A stretch of 64,000 bases of DNA from NCBI GenBank assembly GCA_035289625.1, contig DATDWP010000006.1:1-64000 (forward strand), read 5' to 3'. Source of the stretch: UBA10205 sp035289625. Lineage in GTDB: Archaea > Iainarchaeota > Iainarchaeia > Iainarchaeales > Iainarchaeaceae. The position numbers and the translations under genes were made by a program. The notes under the pieces were generated by a model. The model searched no databases and was not told where the DNA came from. It saw only the letters and a program-made list of their open reading frames with translations. Positions 8,765 through 16,737 of the stretch are shown here, one piece after another. Every line of letters begins with the position of its first letter. Position 1 is the first letter of the stretch.

Positions 8765-9385
8765 TTATAGAAGGAGTGAATTTGTAATTTCAATCCTTTT
8801 GATTGGCACAATCTTTTTGAGTTCGGGGTAGAGTTTGTTTGGCAAGGTACCGAAAACAAGTTCGTCAATTATTTTGCGCGACTCTATTTCAGAAACAAGC
8901 TTTTGGCACATCTCTTCAGTTTTTTTCTTGAGCGCTGCCCTTTGCCTTCCGGAAGATTTCTTTTCGGTAACAACAACAACTTTCATCTTCACGCCCTTAC
9001 TATCCTTTGTAGTGTAATTTTTAACCGACATCATCTTGCTCGACCTTCTGCGAACAAGCCTTCTGATAAAATCATCCTTTATAATGTGCCCAATAGCTTC
9101 AGTGGTGGCCTTGTTTCCTGCAGTGCTCTTTACTTTGAAGCGGATCTTTATGTGCTGTTTTTTTGGCTGGTTTGCTAGGTCTCTTCCGCTAATTGCAATG
9201 ATGCGTCCTATTAACATCTCTGGTTTTTCTGCAATTGTTTCGCCAATTTCCTTTCTTTCAAATTCTTCAGGGGCAATAATTGTATACCAGGCCTTCTTTT
9301 TCCACTTGTCAGCAGTCTTTCTCTTTGTTTTTGGCTGCTCTTTTTGTGTTACTTTTTCCTTTTTTTCTTCAACAATTTGTGCCAC
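8765..9385 (-). CDS. rps3ae: 30S ribosomal protein eS1 (S3Ae)
   Basis: About 206 residues with the eS1 signature: basic N-terminus, KKAWYTIIAPEEF, GRIIAISGRDLANQ and a C-terminal VPIKRIEI. It sits on the small-subunit platform near the mRNA exit. The start is GTG at 9385, placed 6 bases after GGAGGTG; an upstream in-frame TTG at 9406 has no Shine-Dalgarno. That ribosome-binding site lies inside the class 1 hairpin described below, so initiation on this gene is probably structure-controlled. Downstream of uS15 and upstream of the DUF92 gene. Confidence 0.95.
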   Translation of the reverse strand: MAQIVEEKKEKVTQKEQPKTKRKTADKWKKKAWYTIIAPEEFERKEIGETIAEKPEMLIGRIIAISGRDLANQPKKQHIKIRFKVKSTAGNKATTEAIGHIIKDDFIRRLVRRRSSKMMSVKNYTTKDSKGVKMKVVVVTEKKSSGRQRAALKKKTEEMCQKLVSEIESRKIIDELVFGTLPNKLYPELKKIVPIKRIEITNSLLL

Positions 9386-9464
9386 AACGGACACCTCCGT
9401 TGACAAGGTGTACTATCTTCGCCTGCTGGCTCGATAGGACTTCCATCATCGTTTTTTCATACAT
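9369..9464 (-). CDS. Possible 31-residue leader ORF of class 1 element (uS15/eS1 junction)
   Basis: An ATG frame opens four bases after GAGGGTGA, directly behind the uS15 stop. It runs through the element and ends 16 bases inside eS1 in another frame. Its late segment AKIVHLVNGGVR matches the leader frames at 32003 (AKIEHLVNGGVR) and 56643 (AKIGHLVDGGFR). Differences between copies are mostly non-synonymous and follow RNA pairing, so selection may be on RNA rather than on the peptide. No known family. Confidence 0.35.
   Translation of the reverse strand: MYEKTMMEVLSSQQAKIVHLVNGGVRCGTNC
9385..9437 (-). promoter_or_regulatory. Class 1 intergenic element, copy A: two hairpins holding the eS1 ribosome-binding site
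   Basis: Reading the minus strand, hairpin 1 (9437-9413) has stem CTATC/GATAG, an internal loop GA/GAA, stem GCC/GGC and loop AGCA. Hairpin 2 (9402-9385) is CAACGGA-GGTG-TCCGTTG, with part of the GGAGGTG Shine-Dalgarno in its loop and the eS1 GTG at its 3' edge. An alternative pairing, ACACCT with AGGTGT, would bury the Shine-Dalgarno completely. Confidence 0.7.
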
Positions 9465-9474
9465 ACAATCACCC

Positions 9475-9930
9475 TCACTTCACCAAAAGTGCAGCTTTCT
9501 CTTCGCTATATCTCCAATTCTTGTCAAGTTTGCCCCTGCGTGTATAATAATCTGTAAGCCTTCTGATTTTGCTCACTGTAAGTATATATCCGCGTTTTGC
9601 GCTCTGGTCCTTGTTGTTTTCTGCAATATGCTTTTGCAAAACAACAGACCTTTTTATCAGATTGAGTAAATCCCTCGGAATATCAGTTAGGAGTTTGTGC
9701 TTTGATAAAATCTGCTCTATTTTTTTGCCTGTAAGATTTTTTATGCTAGGAATTCCATACTGATCACGCAGGGTCATTCCTATTTCACTAGCAGTAAGGC
9801 CGCTATTTGCAAGTTCAACTACAAGGGCTTCTGCTTCCTTCTCATCATAATCTACCCAGTTAGGGCTCTTTTTTGAAACCGGCGCCTTGCTGCCGCTTTT
9901 TCCTCTAGCCCCAGAGTGCATTCTGCCCAT
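9475..9930 (-). CDS. rps15: 30S ribosomal protein uS15
   Basis: 151 residues, the archaeal length, with the N-terminal MGRMHSGARGKSGS typical of archaeal/eukaryotic uS15 and the C-terminal KIRRLTDYYTRRGKLD that contacts 16S rRNA helices 20-22. It is an early 30S assembly protein. The ATG at 9930 matches the family start. A TATA-like element at 10043-10051 would give a leader of roughly 95 bases. Followed by the class 1 element and eS1. Confidence 0.96.
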   Translation of the reverse strand: MGRMHSGARGKSGSKAPVSKKSPNWVDYDEKEAEALVVELANSGLTASEIGMTLRDQYGIPSIKNLTGKKIEQILSKHKLLTDIPRDLLNLIKRSVVLQKHIAENNKDQSAKRGYILTVSKIRRLTDYYTRRGKLDKNWRYSEEKAALLVK

Positions 9931-10042
9931 TCAAACCATATCCTTAATTTTAAAACCCAAATTGGGAGTATAGTTGCCTTCCAAACCTAACGGAGAGGAG
10001 AGCTCAATTCAAAAATTGATACTTATTATTCCTACAAAAACC

Positions 10043-10051
10043 TATATAAAT
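10043..10051 (-). promoter_or_regulatory. TATA box, probably of the uS15-eS1 operon
   Basis: TTTATATA on the minus strand (TATATAAA on plus) in an otherwise gene-free gap. Read minus it would start transcription about 95 bases before uS15. Read plus it would run into the 3' end of bud32, with only tiny frames, so the minus reading is preferred. Confidence 0.45.
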
Positions 10052-10107
10052 GGTGCACCAAAGTTATGTCGAAATGATTTGATCTGGTAAATGCTTCAAG
10101 TAAAATT

Positions 10108-10719
10108 TCAGTAATACCTAGCCCTTGCTTCTATTTTTGCGATCTGCAAAATAATATTTTTCCCTTCAGGCGAGCTTTTTGCATACGTGTTTTCAATTTT
10201 TTTCCACAAATGTGCAATGCTAAAGTGCGTCGAGAGGAATGTTTTTTTTAAGGAGAGCAAATCAACTGCCTTGTCCTCTATTTTTTGCGAAAAAACCCCC
10301 AATCCAAAATCCAAAAAAACCAGCTTTTTTTTGTGCAGCAAAATATTGCTCGTGGTAAGATCTCCATGAACAATTGCGTGTGCGTGCAGCTTTGCAATAT
10401 CTTTTCCGATTTTGCTGCAAAGCGCTGATGCATTTTTTTTATCTTTCATTAAAATTTCCTTTAGCCTTTTGCCATCTATAAATTCTGTTGTGATTTCATT
10501 TTTCTGCAGATCAATTTTCCACACGCTCGGTGTTCTCACCCCGGCTTTTTTTGCGCGCAAAAGAAGTGTACACTCCGTTCTGAACCTTTGCGTTCTTATA
10601 TTCTCATCAAGCTCTTGCTCACGATATTTTTTGGGCTCGCGAACCTTCACAATGCATTTTCTTCCCATATACTTTGAGAGAAAAACCTTCGCTTCAGCGC
10701 CTTGCTCTAGAAGTTTCAT
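10108..10719 (-). CDS. bud32: KEOPS kinase/ATPase Bud32
   Basis: 203 residues, a minimal protein-kinase fold: nucleotide loop EQGAEAKVF, lysine in KCIVKVREPKKYRE, catalytic HGDLTTSNIL and metal-binding DFG. The basic C-terminus ARARYY fits Bud32 (kinase) and not a larger Rio kinase. With Kae1, Cgi121 and Pcc1 it forms KEOPS, which makes t6A37 in tRNA. Kae1 and Sua5 are encoded 12 kb away on the same strand; Cgi121 and Pcc1 are not in the window. ATG at 10719 is chosen because TATA-like CTTTTATTAG sits 26 bases upstream. Confidence 0.92.
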   Translation of the reverse strand: MKLLEQGAEAKVFLSKYMGRKCIVKVREPKKYREQELDENIRTQRFRTECTLLLRAKKAGVRTPSVWKIDLQKNEITTEFIDGKRLKEILMKDKKNASALCSKIGKDIAKLHAHAIVHGDLTTSNILLHKKKLVFLDFGLGVFSQKIEDKAVDLLSLKKTFLSTHFSIAHLWKKIENTYAKSSPEGKNIILQIAKIEARARYY

Positions 10720-10739
10720 ATATAGAAAATTGGTTGAAA

Positions 10740-10763
10740 CTAATAAAAGACGCATATATAAAA
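10740..10763. promoter_or_regulatory. Back-to-back TATA boxes for bud32 and the lipoprotein gene
   Basis: CTTTTATTAG on minus (10749-10740) and ATATATAAAA on plus (10754-10763) each lie about 25-28 bases from the ATG of bud32 (10719) and of the lipoprotein (10787), so both transcripts would be leaderless. Confidence 0.55.
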
Positions 10764-10786
10764 ACTAAAACAAGTATGGTTTTGAT

Positions 10787-11557
10787 ATGAAGTTATTGCT
10801 AGGCTGTACAATTCTCTTAGTTATTTTAGTAGCGGGATGTACTACAGAACAACCCTCAGAAGTAAAACAAATAGATAAAACAGCATTAATTTCATATACT
10901 GAATTTTTTTGTTATTTCACAGAGCAGTCTGCGCCTTATGCATATTTTTCATTTGCATATCAAGAAAATGGAGAAATAGAATCTGTCAAAACTAAAACAA
11001 CATGTAATGACCTTGTGCGGCTTGGTGTTTCAAATGAGGCAAGCAAAAACCAGCCTTTATTCGGAGAGCAAATTAAGCTCATTTTTACAGGAGATAGACC
11101 TACAAAAATAATACGAGAAAATGGGGATATTTATGAAGTGGAAGAAAGCGAACTAATAAGGAGTTTCTTTACTTCACCCATAACAATATATGATAATCTA
11201 AATTATTTCAGAAACTCAAATTCTGGAAAAGTTATTGAAGAATGCCTTTTGATTAATCAAGACAATAAGCACGATAGGTGCCTTTCATATCAAGCTGAAT
11301 TTTTACAAGATGATACAATTTGCAATAAAATGAAAATTAATGCCAATCAAGACCTTTGCAAACAAGCTGTACAAAACCTTAAAACAGTTGAAATTGTTGA
11401 ATTATGTGAAGTGGAAAACCCATTATTTGATCCACGCAAAGAATGTCAAAAAATTATTGACCAAAACTATTCTGGTAGAGAATGCACTTTTGAATTAGGC
11501 GATGTTAATTGGATGCCACTTGGTTCATGCAGATATTGCACTATATCTTGCAAGTAA
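10787..11557 (+). CDS. Putative lipoprotein of unknown function
   Basis: 256 residues with a short hydrophobic signal and a lipobox-like LVAGC (Cys at about 18), so it is probably exported and lipid-anchored. The rest is hydrophilic, with about a dozen cysteines, many near the C-terminus (CEVENPLFD, RECTF, CRYCTISC). No family is recognised. The single-gene unit has a strong TATA box and a leaderless start. Even cysteine spacing suggests disulfides outside the cell (inference). Confidence 0.7.
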   Translation: MKLLLGCTILLVILVAGCTTEQPSEVKQIDKTALISYTEFFCYFTEQSAPYAYFSFAYQENGEIESVKTKTTCNDLVRLGVSNEASKNQPLFGEQIKLIFTGDRPTKIIRENGDIYEVEESELIRSFFTSPITIYDNLNYFRNSNSGKVIEECLLINQDNKHDRCLSYQAEFLQDDTICNKMKINANQDLCKQAVQNLKTVEIVELCEVENPLFDPRKECQKIIDQNYSGRECTFELGDVNWMPLGSCRYCTISCK

Positions 11558-11594
11558 GTAAAGAAAAATATTTTTTCGCCTTTGTCGCTTTTTG

Positions 11595-12113
11595 CTAGCA
11601 GATTTCATCAAGGGCTCTAATAGACGCCTCAAGTGAATCTATTACTTGTTGGATAGTATTTTCAAAATCCGTGCTTGTAATATAGGAAAAGCCTTCGATC
11701 TCTTTTAGCGCCTTTTGTTTTGCAAGTGCGCTTTTTGCATGTGAGAGCGCTTCTTGCGCGCTTGTTTTCGAAAGAGCAGCTGAGGATCCGACCGAGCAAT
11801 TTGGTTCTGACAGATCAATTCTTCTTGAATTTTGCGCAAAAGAGAGCATCGCTTTTTGCATTTTTGCAACTTCTAGTTTCACTTCAACAATCTCTTTTTC
11901 ATTTCCGATAGCATTGAGTCCTTCTAACTCCTGAATGTAATTGTCAAGTTCGGAAGGTGTTGCAGGAACAAGCCTTGCCGCGCTTATTTCATATCTTCTG
12001 TCAATGTCTTTAACTTTCTCAAAGCTCCCGCCCAAATACCCAAGTTGTGAGGCTGCAAAATACGCTCCCGCAAGGGCTATTAATATTATTACAAGAGTGC
12101 CGAATTTTCCCAT
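11595..12113 (-). CDS. Membrane-anchored hypothetical protein with helical ectodomain
   Basis: About 172 residues from the ATG at 12113 (MGKFGTLVII): one N-terminal membrane helix, then a Glu/Lys/Ala-rich helical region with coiled-coil-like periodicity (about 90-165). An earlier in-frame start at 12194 abuts the valS stop, but the chosen Met sits right at the hydrophobic segment. Same strand as valS. Family not recognised. Confidence 0.6.
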   Translation of the reverse strand: MGKFGTLVIILIALAGAYFAASQLGYLGGSFEKVKDIDRRYEISAARLVPATPSELDNYIQELEGLNAIGNEKEIVEVKLEVAKMQKAMLSFAQNSRRIDLSEPNCSVGSSAALSKTSAQEALSHAKSALAKQKALKEIEGFSYITSTDFENTIQQVIDSLEASIRALDEIC

Positions 12114-12194
12114 AAAATCCACATTCTTTAGGAATTTATGATTTATTAATGTTTGTTGCCAAAGGGCATTTAAAATCCGGGCTAGAGGTGGCAA

Positions 12195-14624
12195 TTATTC
12201 AATTTCAACCCCAATTCCTCTCTCAAGCGTGCCCTTTGCTTTGCCAAGTGAAATTTCATTTACTTTCATTGTATTTTTTATATCCTCTTCCACAAGCTCA
12301 AATAGCTCCCGGTCTTTTTCCAAAAACACCTTAACTTTTCCTATCTGCGCGTTTAGGGCAACCCCTTTTTCACTCTTGTGCTTTCTGATAAGTGCAATGA
12401 TCTCTTTTGCAATTTCTCCTGCACGCTCTGATTTTTCATCAACTAATTCCTTTTCAAATTCAGGCCACTTTTCAAGGTGGATTGATTTTTCTTTTGCATA
12501 AGATTTGAAATTTTGCGAAAAAATTTCTTCGGTAATGTGCGGCAGGAATGGAGCTAACATTTTCAATAGTTCGGTTGTGATTTTTGCAAGGGTTAGTTGT
12601 GCTGCCTTTTTGGAAGGGTGCTCTTCGTATACCCTGTATTTTACTTCCTCTAAATAAAAGTCTGCAAATTCAAGCCAGAAAAAATTCCTTATAGCATAGA
12701 GGGCTTTTGAAAATTGGTACTCTTCAAGTGCCTCTGTTGCTTGTTTTTTCACTGCCTCAAATCTGCTAAGTGCCCATTTATCTATTGTGCGCAAATTTTT
12801 CTTCTCTTTTTCAAATTCGCCTAACTTTATTCCATCAAGTTTTGTTGCAACAAATGATGAGGCATTTTTTAGTTTTGTCAAAAACTTTTTTGCGCTAATA
12901 AATTCCTTTTCCTGGAACGGCAAATCCTCTCCGAGTGACCCGGAACCGGCCCAGTACCTTAACATATCCGCTGAATACTTTTCAATAATTTCAGATGGAT
13001 CTATAACATTTCCCAAAGATTTGGACATTTTGCGCCCCTTTGGATCTAGCGCGTGCCCGGAAATCATAATATCGTTCCATGGAAGCGAATTTGAGTGGAA
13101 ATATGATTTTACCACCGTATTGAACGCCCAAAGAGTGATGATATCGTGCGCCTGTGGCCGCAGGGACATTGGGAAGATTTTCTTGTGCAGTTTTTCTCCC
13201 TCTGCCCACTTTGAATTGATCTGCGGTGTTAGTGAAGAAGTTGCCCATGTGTCCATTACATCTTTTTCCGGGGTAAATTCACTAGAACCACACTTTGGGC
13301 ATTTACCTGCCTTTGGTTTATCCTGCAGCGGGTCAACCGGCAAATCTTTTTCATTTGCAACAATTGTCTCATCGCACTTTTTACAATACCAGAGCGGAAA
13401 AGGGATTCCAAAAAATCTCTGGCGGGAAATGCTCCAGTCCCACTGCAATCCCTTGATCCAATTCTCATACCTAACCCTCATATGATCTGGGAACCATTGT
13501 AGTTCTTTTCCTTTTTTCAAAAATTCCCCCTTGAGGTCTAGATATTTTATGAACCACTGCTTTGTATCCATTATTTCCATTTCGGTTTTGCATCTCTCGT
13601 GTACCTTCACTGCATGAGTAATAGGTTTTTGGGCAACCAAGAGCCCTGCTGACTTGAGGTCTTCAATTATTTCTTTCCTTGCCTCCTTGATTTTTTTGCT
13701 GGCATATTTTCCTGCAAGTTCTGTCATTTTACCATTTTTTGTAAAGCTTATGCGAAGGGGCAAATTGTGCGCAAAATACCACTCCATATCTGTCTGGTCG
13801 CCAAATGTGCAGCACATTACAATTCCTGTCCCTTTTGAAATGTCAACCCGCGCATCCTCTAAAATTTTCACGCTATGTCCAAAGAGTGGAACAGTTGCAC
13901 TTTTTCCGAGCAATTGCTTTTTTCTCTTATCATCCGGATGGATAAAAATTGCAACGCAGCTTGAGAGAAGCTCGGGGCGGGTTGTTGCAATTACTAGATC
14001 ATTGCCGTTTTCAAGTTTGAAAATTATATCATTAAATGTTCCATTCTGCTCTACATCTTCTAGTTCAGCTTGCGCAATTGCGGTTTCGCAACTAGGGCAC
14101 CACATTGATGGCGCCTCTTTTCTATATGCCCTGCCTTTTTTATAAATTTCAATAAAGCTGAGTTGGCTTGTTTTGCGGGCAAGGTCTTCAATTGTCCTAT
14201 ACAAAAGTGCCCAATCAACGCTAAGTCCCACGCTTTTAAAATCAGCAATCATAGTGTCTTCGAATTTTCTTGTTTCTTCGAGGCAGATTTTTATGAATTG
14301 CTCGCGCGTAAAATCCTTTGCGCGAATATTTTTGCTCTTTTCAACCAAACGCTCGGTTGCAAGGCCATTATCATCAAGCCCAAAGGGGTAGAATACATTA
14401 AACCCTTGCATTCTTTTGTACCTTGCAATAAAATCTGCCTGCGCATAAGAGAACGCATGGCCAAGATGCATTCTTCCGGAAACAGTCGGCGGAGGGGTGT
14501 CAATGCTAAACACTGCGCCTTTGGATTTTGGGTCAAATGAATAGGTTTTATCTTTTTCCCATTGTACCTGCCACTTTTTTTCAATTGCCAAAAATTCGTT
14601 AATCGGCACTTTCTGGTCAGTCAT
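12195..14624 (-). CDS. valS: Valyl-tRNA synthetase
   Basis: 809 residues, a class I synthetase: HIGH-type HLGH (about 54-57, in GRMHLGHAFSYAQ), an editing (CP1) domain, two Cys-x2-Cys pairs (CPSC, CKKC/CPKC), KMSKS in GRKMSKSLGNVIDP and an anticodon-binding C-terminus. The LDDNGLATERLVEK context and length match archaeal ValRS. The ATG at 14624 follows AGGTG with proper spacing; an upstream in-frame ATG at 14714 has no such support. Zinc-type pairs are intact, in contrast to several ribosomal proteins here. Confidence 0.96.
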   Translation of the reverse strand: MTDQKVPINEFLAIEKKWQVQWEKDKTYSFDPKSKGAVFSIDTPPPTVSGRMHLGHAFSYAQADFIARYKRMQGFNVFYPFGLDDNGLATERLVEKSKNIRAKDFTREQFIKICLEETRKFEDTMIADFKSVGLSVDWALLYRTIEDLARKTSQLSFIEIYKKGRAYRKEAPSMWCPSCETAIAQAELEDVEQNGTFNDIIFKLENGNDLVIATTRPELLSSCVAIFIHPDDKRKKQLLGKSATVPLFGHSVKILEDARVDISKGTGIVMCCTFGDQTDMEWYFAHNLPLRISFTKNGKMTELAGKYASKKIKEARKEIIEDLKSAGLLVAQKPITHAVKVHERCKTEMEIMDTKQWFIKYLDLKGEFLKKGKELQWFPDHMRVRYENWIKGLQWDWSISRQRFFGIPFPLWYCKKCDETIVANEKDLPVDPLQDKPKAGKCPKCGSSEFTPEKDVMDTWATSSLTPQINSKWAEGEKLHKKIFPMSLRPQAHDIITLWAFNTVVKSYFHSNSLPWNDIMISGHALDPKGRKMSKSLGNVIDPSEIIEKYSADMLRYWAGSGSLGEDLPFQEKEFISAKKFLTKLKNASSFVATKLDGIKLGEFEKEKKNLRTIDKWALSRFEAVKKQATEALEEYQFSKALYAIRNFFWLEFADFYLEEVKYRVYEEHPSKKAAQLTLAKITTELLKMLAPFLPHITEEIFSQNFKSYAKEKSIHLEKWPEFEKELVDEKSERAGEIAKEIIALIRKHKSEKGVALNAQIGKVKVFLEKDRELFELVEEDIKNTMKVNEISLGKAKGTLERGIGVEIE

Positions 14625-14664
14625 ATGAACACCTGCTCTCATTATTTTCAATAGAATAAGGCTT

Positions 14665-15426
14665 TTAAGGGTGTTTTGGGCGCCTGAATATGGGTTTGCG
14701 TGTTTGTGGGTCAAATGTTCCTTTTCTTGGAAGGGCGACCTTTCTACCTTGCTCTAATCTGGCATAGCTCACCGGGTAAATTATGGCGCATTCTTTTGCA
14801 AATGCTCCAAGACCTACAATAGTTGCCGTATCGCTTGTCCACATTCGTTTTTTTGCAAGAATATTATCAACTTCGTTTGCTATCCCGATACTCTCCAAAC
14901 CATATCTCCCCTTCGGTTCAATCAACCTCTCTCCAAATTCATTTGCAAGTTTTTTTCTAAACGATTTTTCGATGCCCCTTGCAGCTCTTTGTGCTGTTTG
15001 GCTTTCGCCATAAATTATTGATAAATTCCGGAAAACTTTTTTACGCAACCCGGATTTTTCTTGAAAATCCAACTTTGCATAATCCCCAAATCCAAATGTT
15101 TTTGCCGCAACCTGCCACTGCTCTACCCCGATTCTCGAGATCGTCCTTTCTGCAGGAGAGGGCGTTTTGACAAGCACCACCACGGCATTTTTTTGTGCCG
15201 CCCTGATTGTGGCAAGGGCCTCATCATTGATAAATTTTTTTACTTCGCTTGCCCTATAATATCTTAAGTTCACTTCTGTTTTTGGCGGCAATAAATGCCC
15301 GCGATTGTGGATTGCAAGATTAATTGCCGCTCTTTCGCTAAGTGGGCGTGGATAGGTTTTTCTTGGCAACATTGATGGCCAGAGTGGGTGTGTTACAAAA
15401 ATTACTTTGTTAAAAATCTGTGTCAT
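14665..15426 (-). CDS. Conserved-looking hypothetical protein, 253 residues
   Basis: A soluble, basic protein with no membrane helix or signal. It contains PLSERAAINLAIHNRGHLLPP near the N-terminus (split here as PLSERAAINLAI plus HNRGHLLPP) and a Lys/Arg/Pro-rich C-terminus. No family is recognised. TATA-like TTTTTAATTC about 25 bases before the ATG predicts a leaderless mRNA. It is 40 bases upstream of valS on the same strand, so it may be co-transcribed with it. Confidence 0.7.
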   Translation of the reverse strand: MTQIFNKVIFVTHPLWPSMLPRKTYPRPLSERAAINLAIHNRGHLLPPKTEVNLRYYRASEVKKFINDEALATIRAAQKNAVVVLVKTPSPAERTISRIGVEQWQVAAKTFGFGDYAKLDFQEKSGLRKKVFRNLSIIYGESQTAQRAARGIEKSFRKKLANEFGERLIEPKGRYGLESIGIANEVDNILAKKRMWTSDTATIVGLGAFAKECAIIYPVSYARLEQGRKVALPRKGTFDPQTRKPIFRRPKHP

Positions 15427-15469
15427 TTCTACAATTAAGTTTTACCGAATTAAAAAGACTTGGCTCTGC

Positions 15470-16609
15470 TCACTTGAATATGCCTTTGAACCTTTCAAAA
15501 AAGCCCTGCCGCGTTTTTGCAATTTCCTCTTCTTTTGAGAGCTGCTCGAAAAATTCGCGGTGCTTTTTGGAGAGTTTTTCGGGGGTTCTTACAACCACTT
15601 TCACAAATTGGTCGCCGTGCTCATTTCTATTAATTATTTTGATTCCCTTGCCCTGCATTTTGAAAATCGTAGCGCTCTGAGTCCCTTGCGGAATTTTTAG
15701 TTTTGCCCTGCCGCTTAAGGTTGGCACATCAATTGTTGTTCCTAGCGCAGCTTCAGAAAAAGAGAGCGGCACTTCCATATAAATATCGTTCCCATCGCGC
15801 TTGAAAATCTCGTGCGGTTCAACATATATTATTGCAATCAAATCCCCTCTCCCAGCTCCGCGTTCGCCATAATTTCCCTGGCCTTTCATCCTAAGTTGCG
15901 AGCCGCTATCAACCCCGGCCGGCACTGTAATTGTAATTTTTTTTCTCTTGCGCACATTTCCGCTTCCCTCACACACAGGGCATGGGTCTTTTACAATCTG
16001 CCCGCTGCCGCGACAATTTCTGCAAGTCATCTGGGTTTGCATCACTCCAAATGGCCCCATCTTTCGCGTGACACGTTCAACCCCGCTTCCGGCACACACA
16101 TCACACTGCTCGCTAGAAGTTCCGGGCCTCTCCCCGCTTCCTTTACAATTAGAACACTCCTCAACGCGCTCTAATTCAATTTCTTTTTTTGCGCCAAATG
16201 CGCTTTCCTCAAAACTCAAATTCAACCTTATTGCAATGTCTTGGCCTCTTGCAGGTCCTCTTTGCCTTGAAAATTGCTCGCCAAAAACATCCCCAAACCC
16301 TTTCCCAAAACCAAATGATTCAAAAATATCGCCAAAATCAAATTCACTATTTGAAAACCCGCCGGCATCAAACCCTTCAAAACCCGAAAACCTCTCAGAT
16401 TGCTGGCCAAATTGGTCGTAGTTCTTGCGCTTCTGCTCATCGCCTAAAATCGAATACGCATGCTGCACTTCTTTAAATTTTTCCTCAGCACCTTTTTCTT
16501 TATTGATGTCGGGATGGTATTTTTTTGCAAGGGCTTTGTAGGCTTTTTTTATTTCCTCGGCATTTGCCCCTTTTGGAATCCCTAGAATTTCATAATAATC
16601 ATTTGCCAT
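15470..16609 (-). CDS. dnaJ: Chaperone DnaJ (type I Hsp40)
   Basis: 379 residues with all four type I parts: J domain with HPD (about 33-35), Gly/Phe-rich linker, a zinc region with four CxxCxGxG repeats (CSNCKGSG, CDVCAGSG, CRNCRGSG, CPVCEGSG) and two beta-barrel C-terminal domains. It stimulates DnaK ATPase and binds substrates. The ATG at 16609 (MANDYYEILG) is the family start; an in-frame start eight codons earlier is unlikely. A TTTAAGT box about 40 bases upstream suggests its own promoter. Confidence 0.97.
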   Translation of the reverse strand: MANDYYEILGIPKGANAEEIKKAYKALAKKYHPDINKEKGAEEKFKEVQHAYSILGDEQKRKNYDQFGQQSERFSGFEGFDAGGFSNSEFDFGDIFESFGFGKGFGDVFGEQFSRQRGPARGQDIAIRLNLSFEESAFGAKKEIELERVEECSNCKGSGERPGTSSEQCDVCAGSGVERVTRKMGPFGVMQTQMTCRNCRGSGQIVKDPCPVCEGSGNVRKRKKITITVPAGVDSGSQLRMKGQGNYGERGAGRGDLIAIIYVEPHEIFKRDGNDIYMEVPLSFSEAALGTTIDVPTLSGRAKLKIPQGTQSATIFKMQGKGIKIINRNEHGDQFVKVVVRTPEKLSKKHREFFEQLSKEEEIAKTRQGFFERFKGIFK

Positions 16610-16737
16610 TTTTTTAGCCCCAAAATTTAACAAAAATTAGTGGCGGGAAAGAACTTAAACCCTACTCCCGCCTTAGGTAGGTTTCTGACTTCTATATATT
16701 TTCTATTTTAGGTTTGTGAGGTAAGCTATTTGCAAGC

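Noticed and set aside
9413..9437. Classical kink-turn in class 1 hairpin 1
   Set aside because: The GA/GAA internal loop is 2 by 3 bases; a K-turn needs a 3-base bulge plus tandem GA pairs. It is reported as a GA-rich internal loop only.
10043..10107. Box C/D or other small RNA after the strong A/T box on plus
   Set aside because: No convincing C (RUGAUGA) and D (CUGA) pair; the box is explained as the uS15 promoter on minus.
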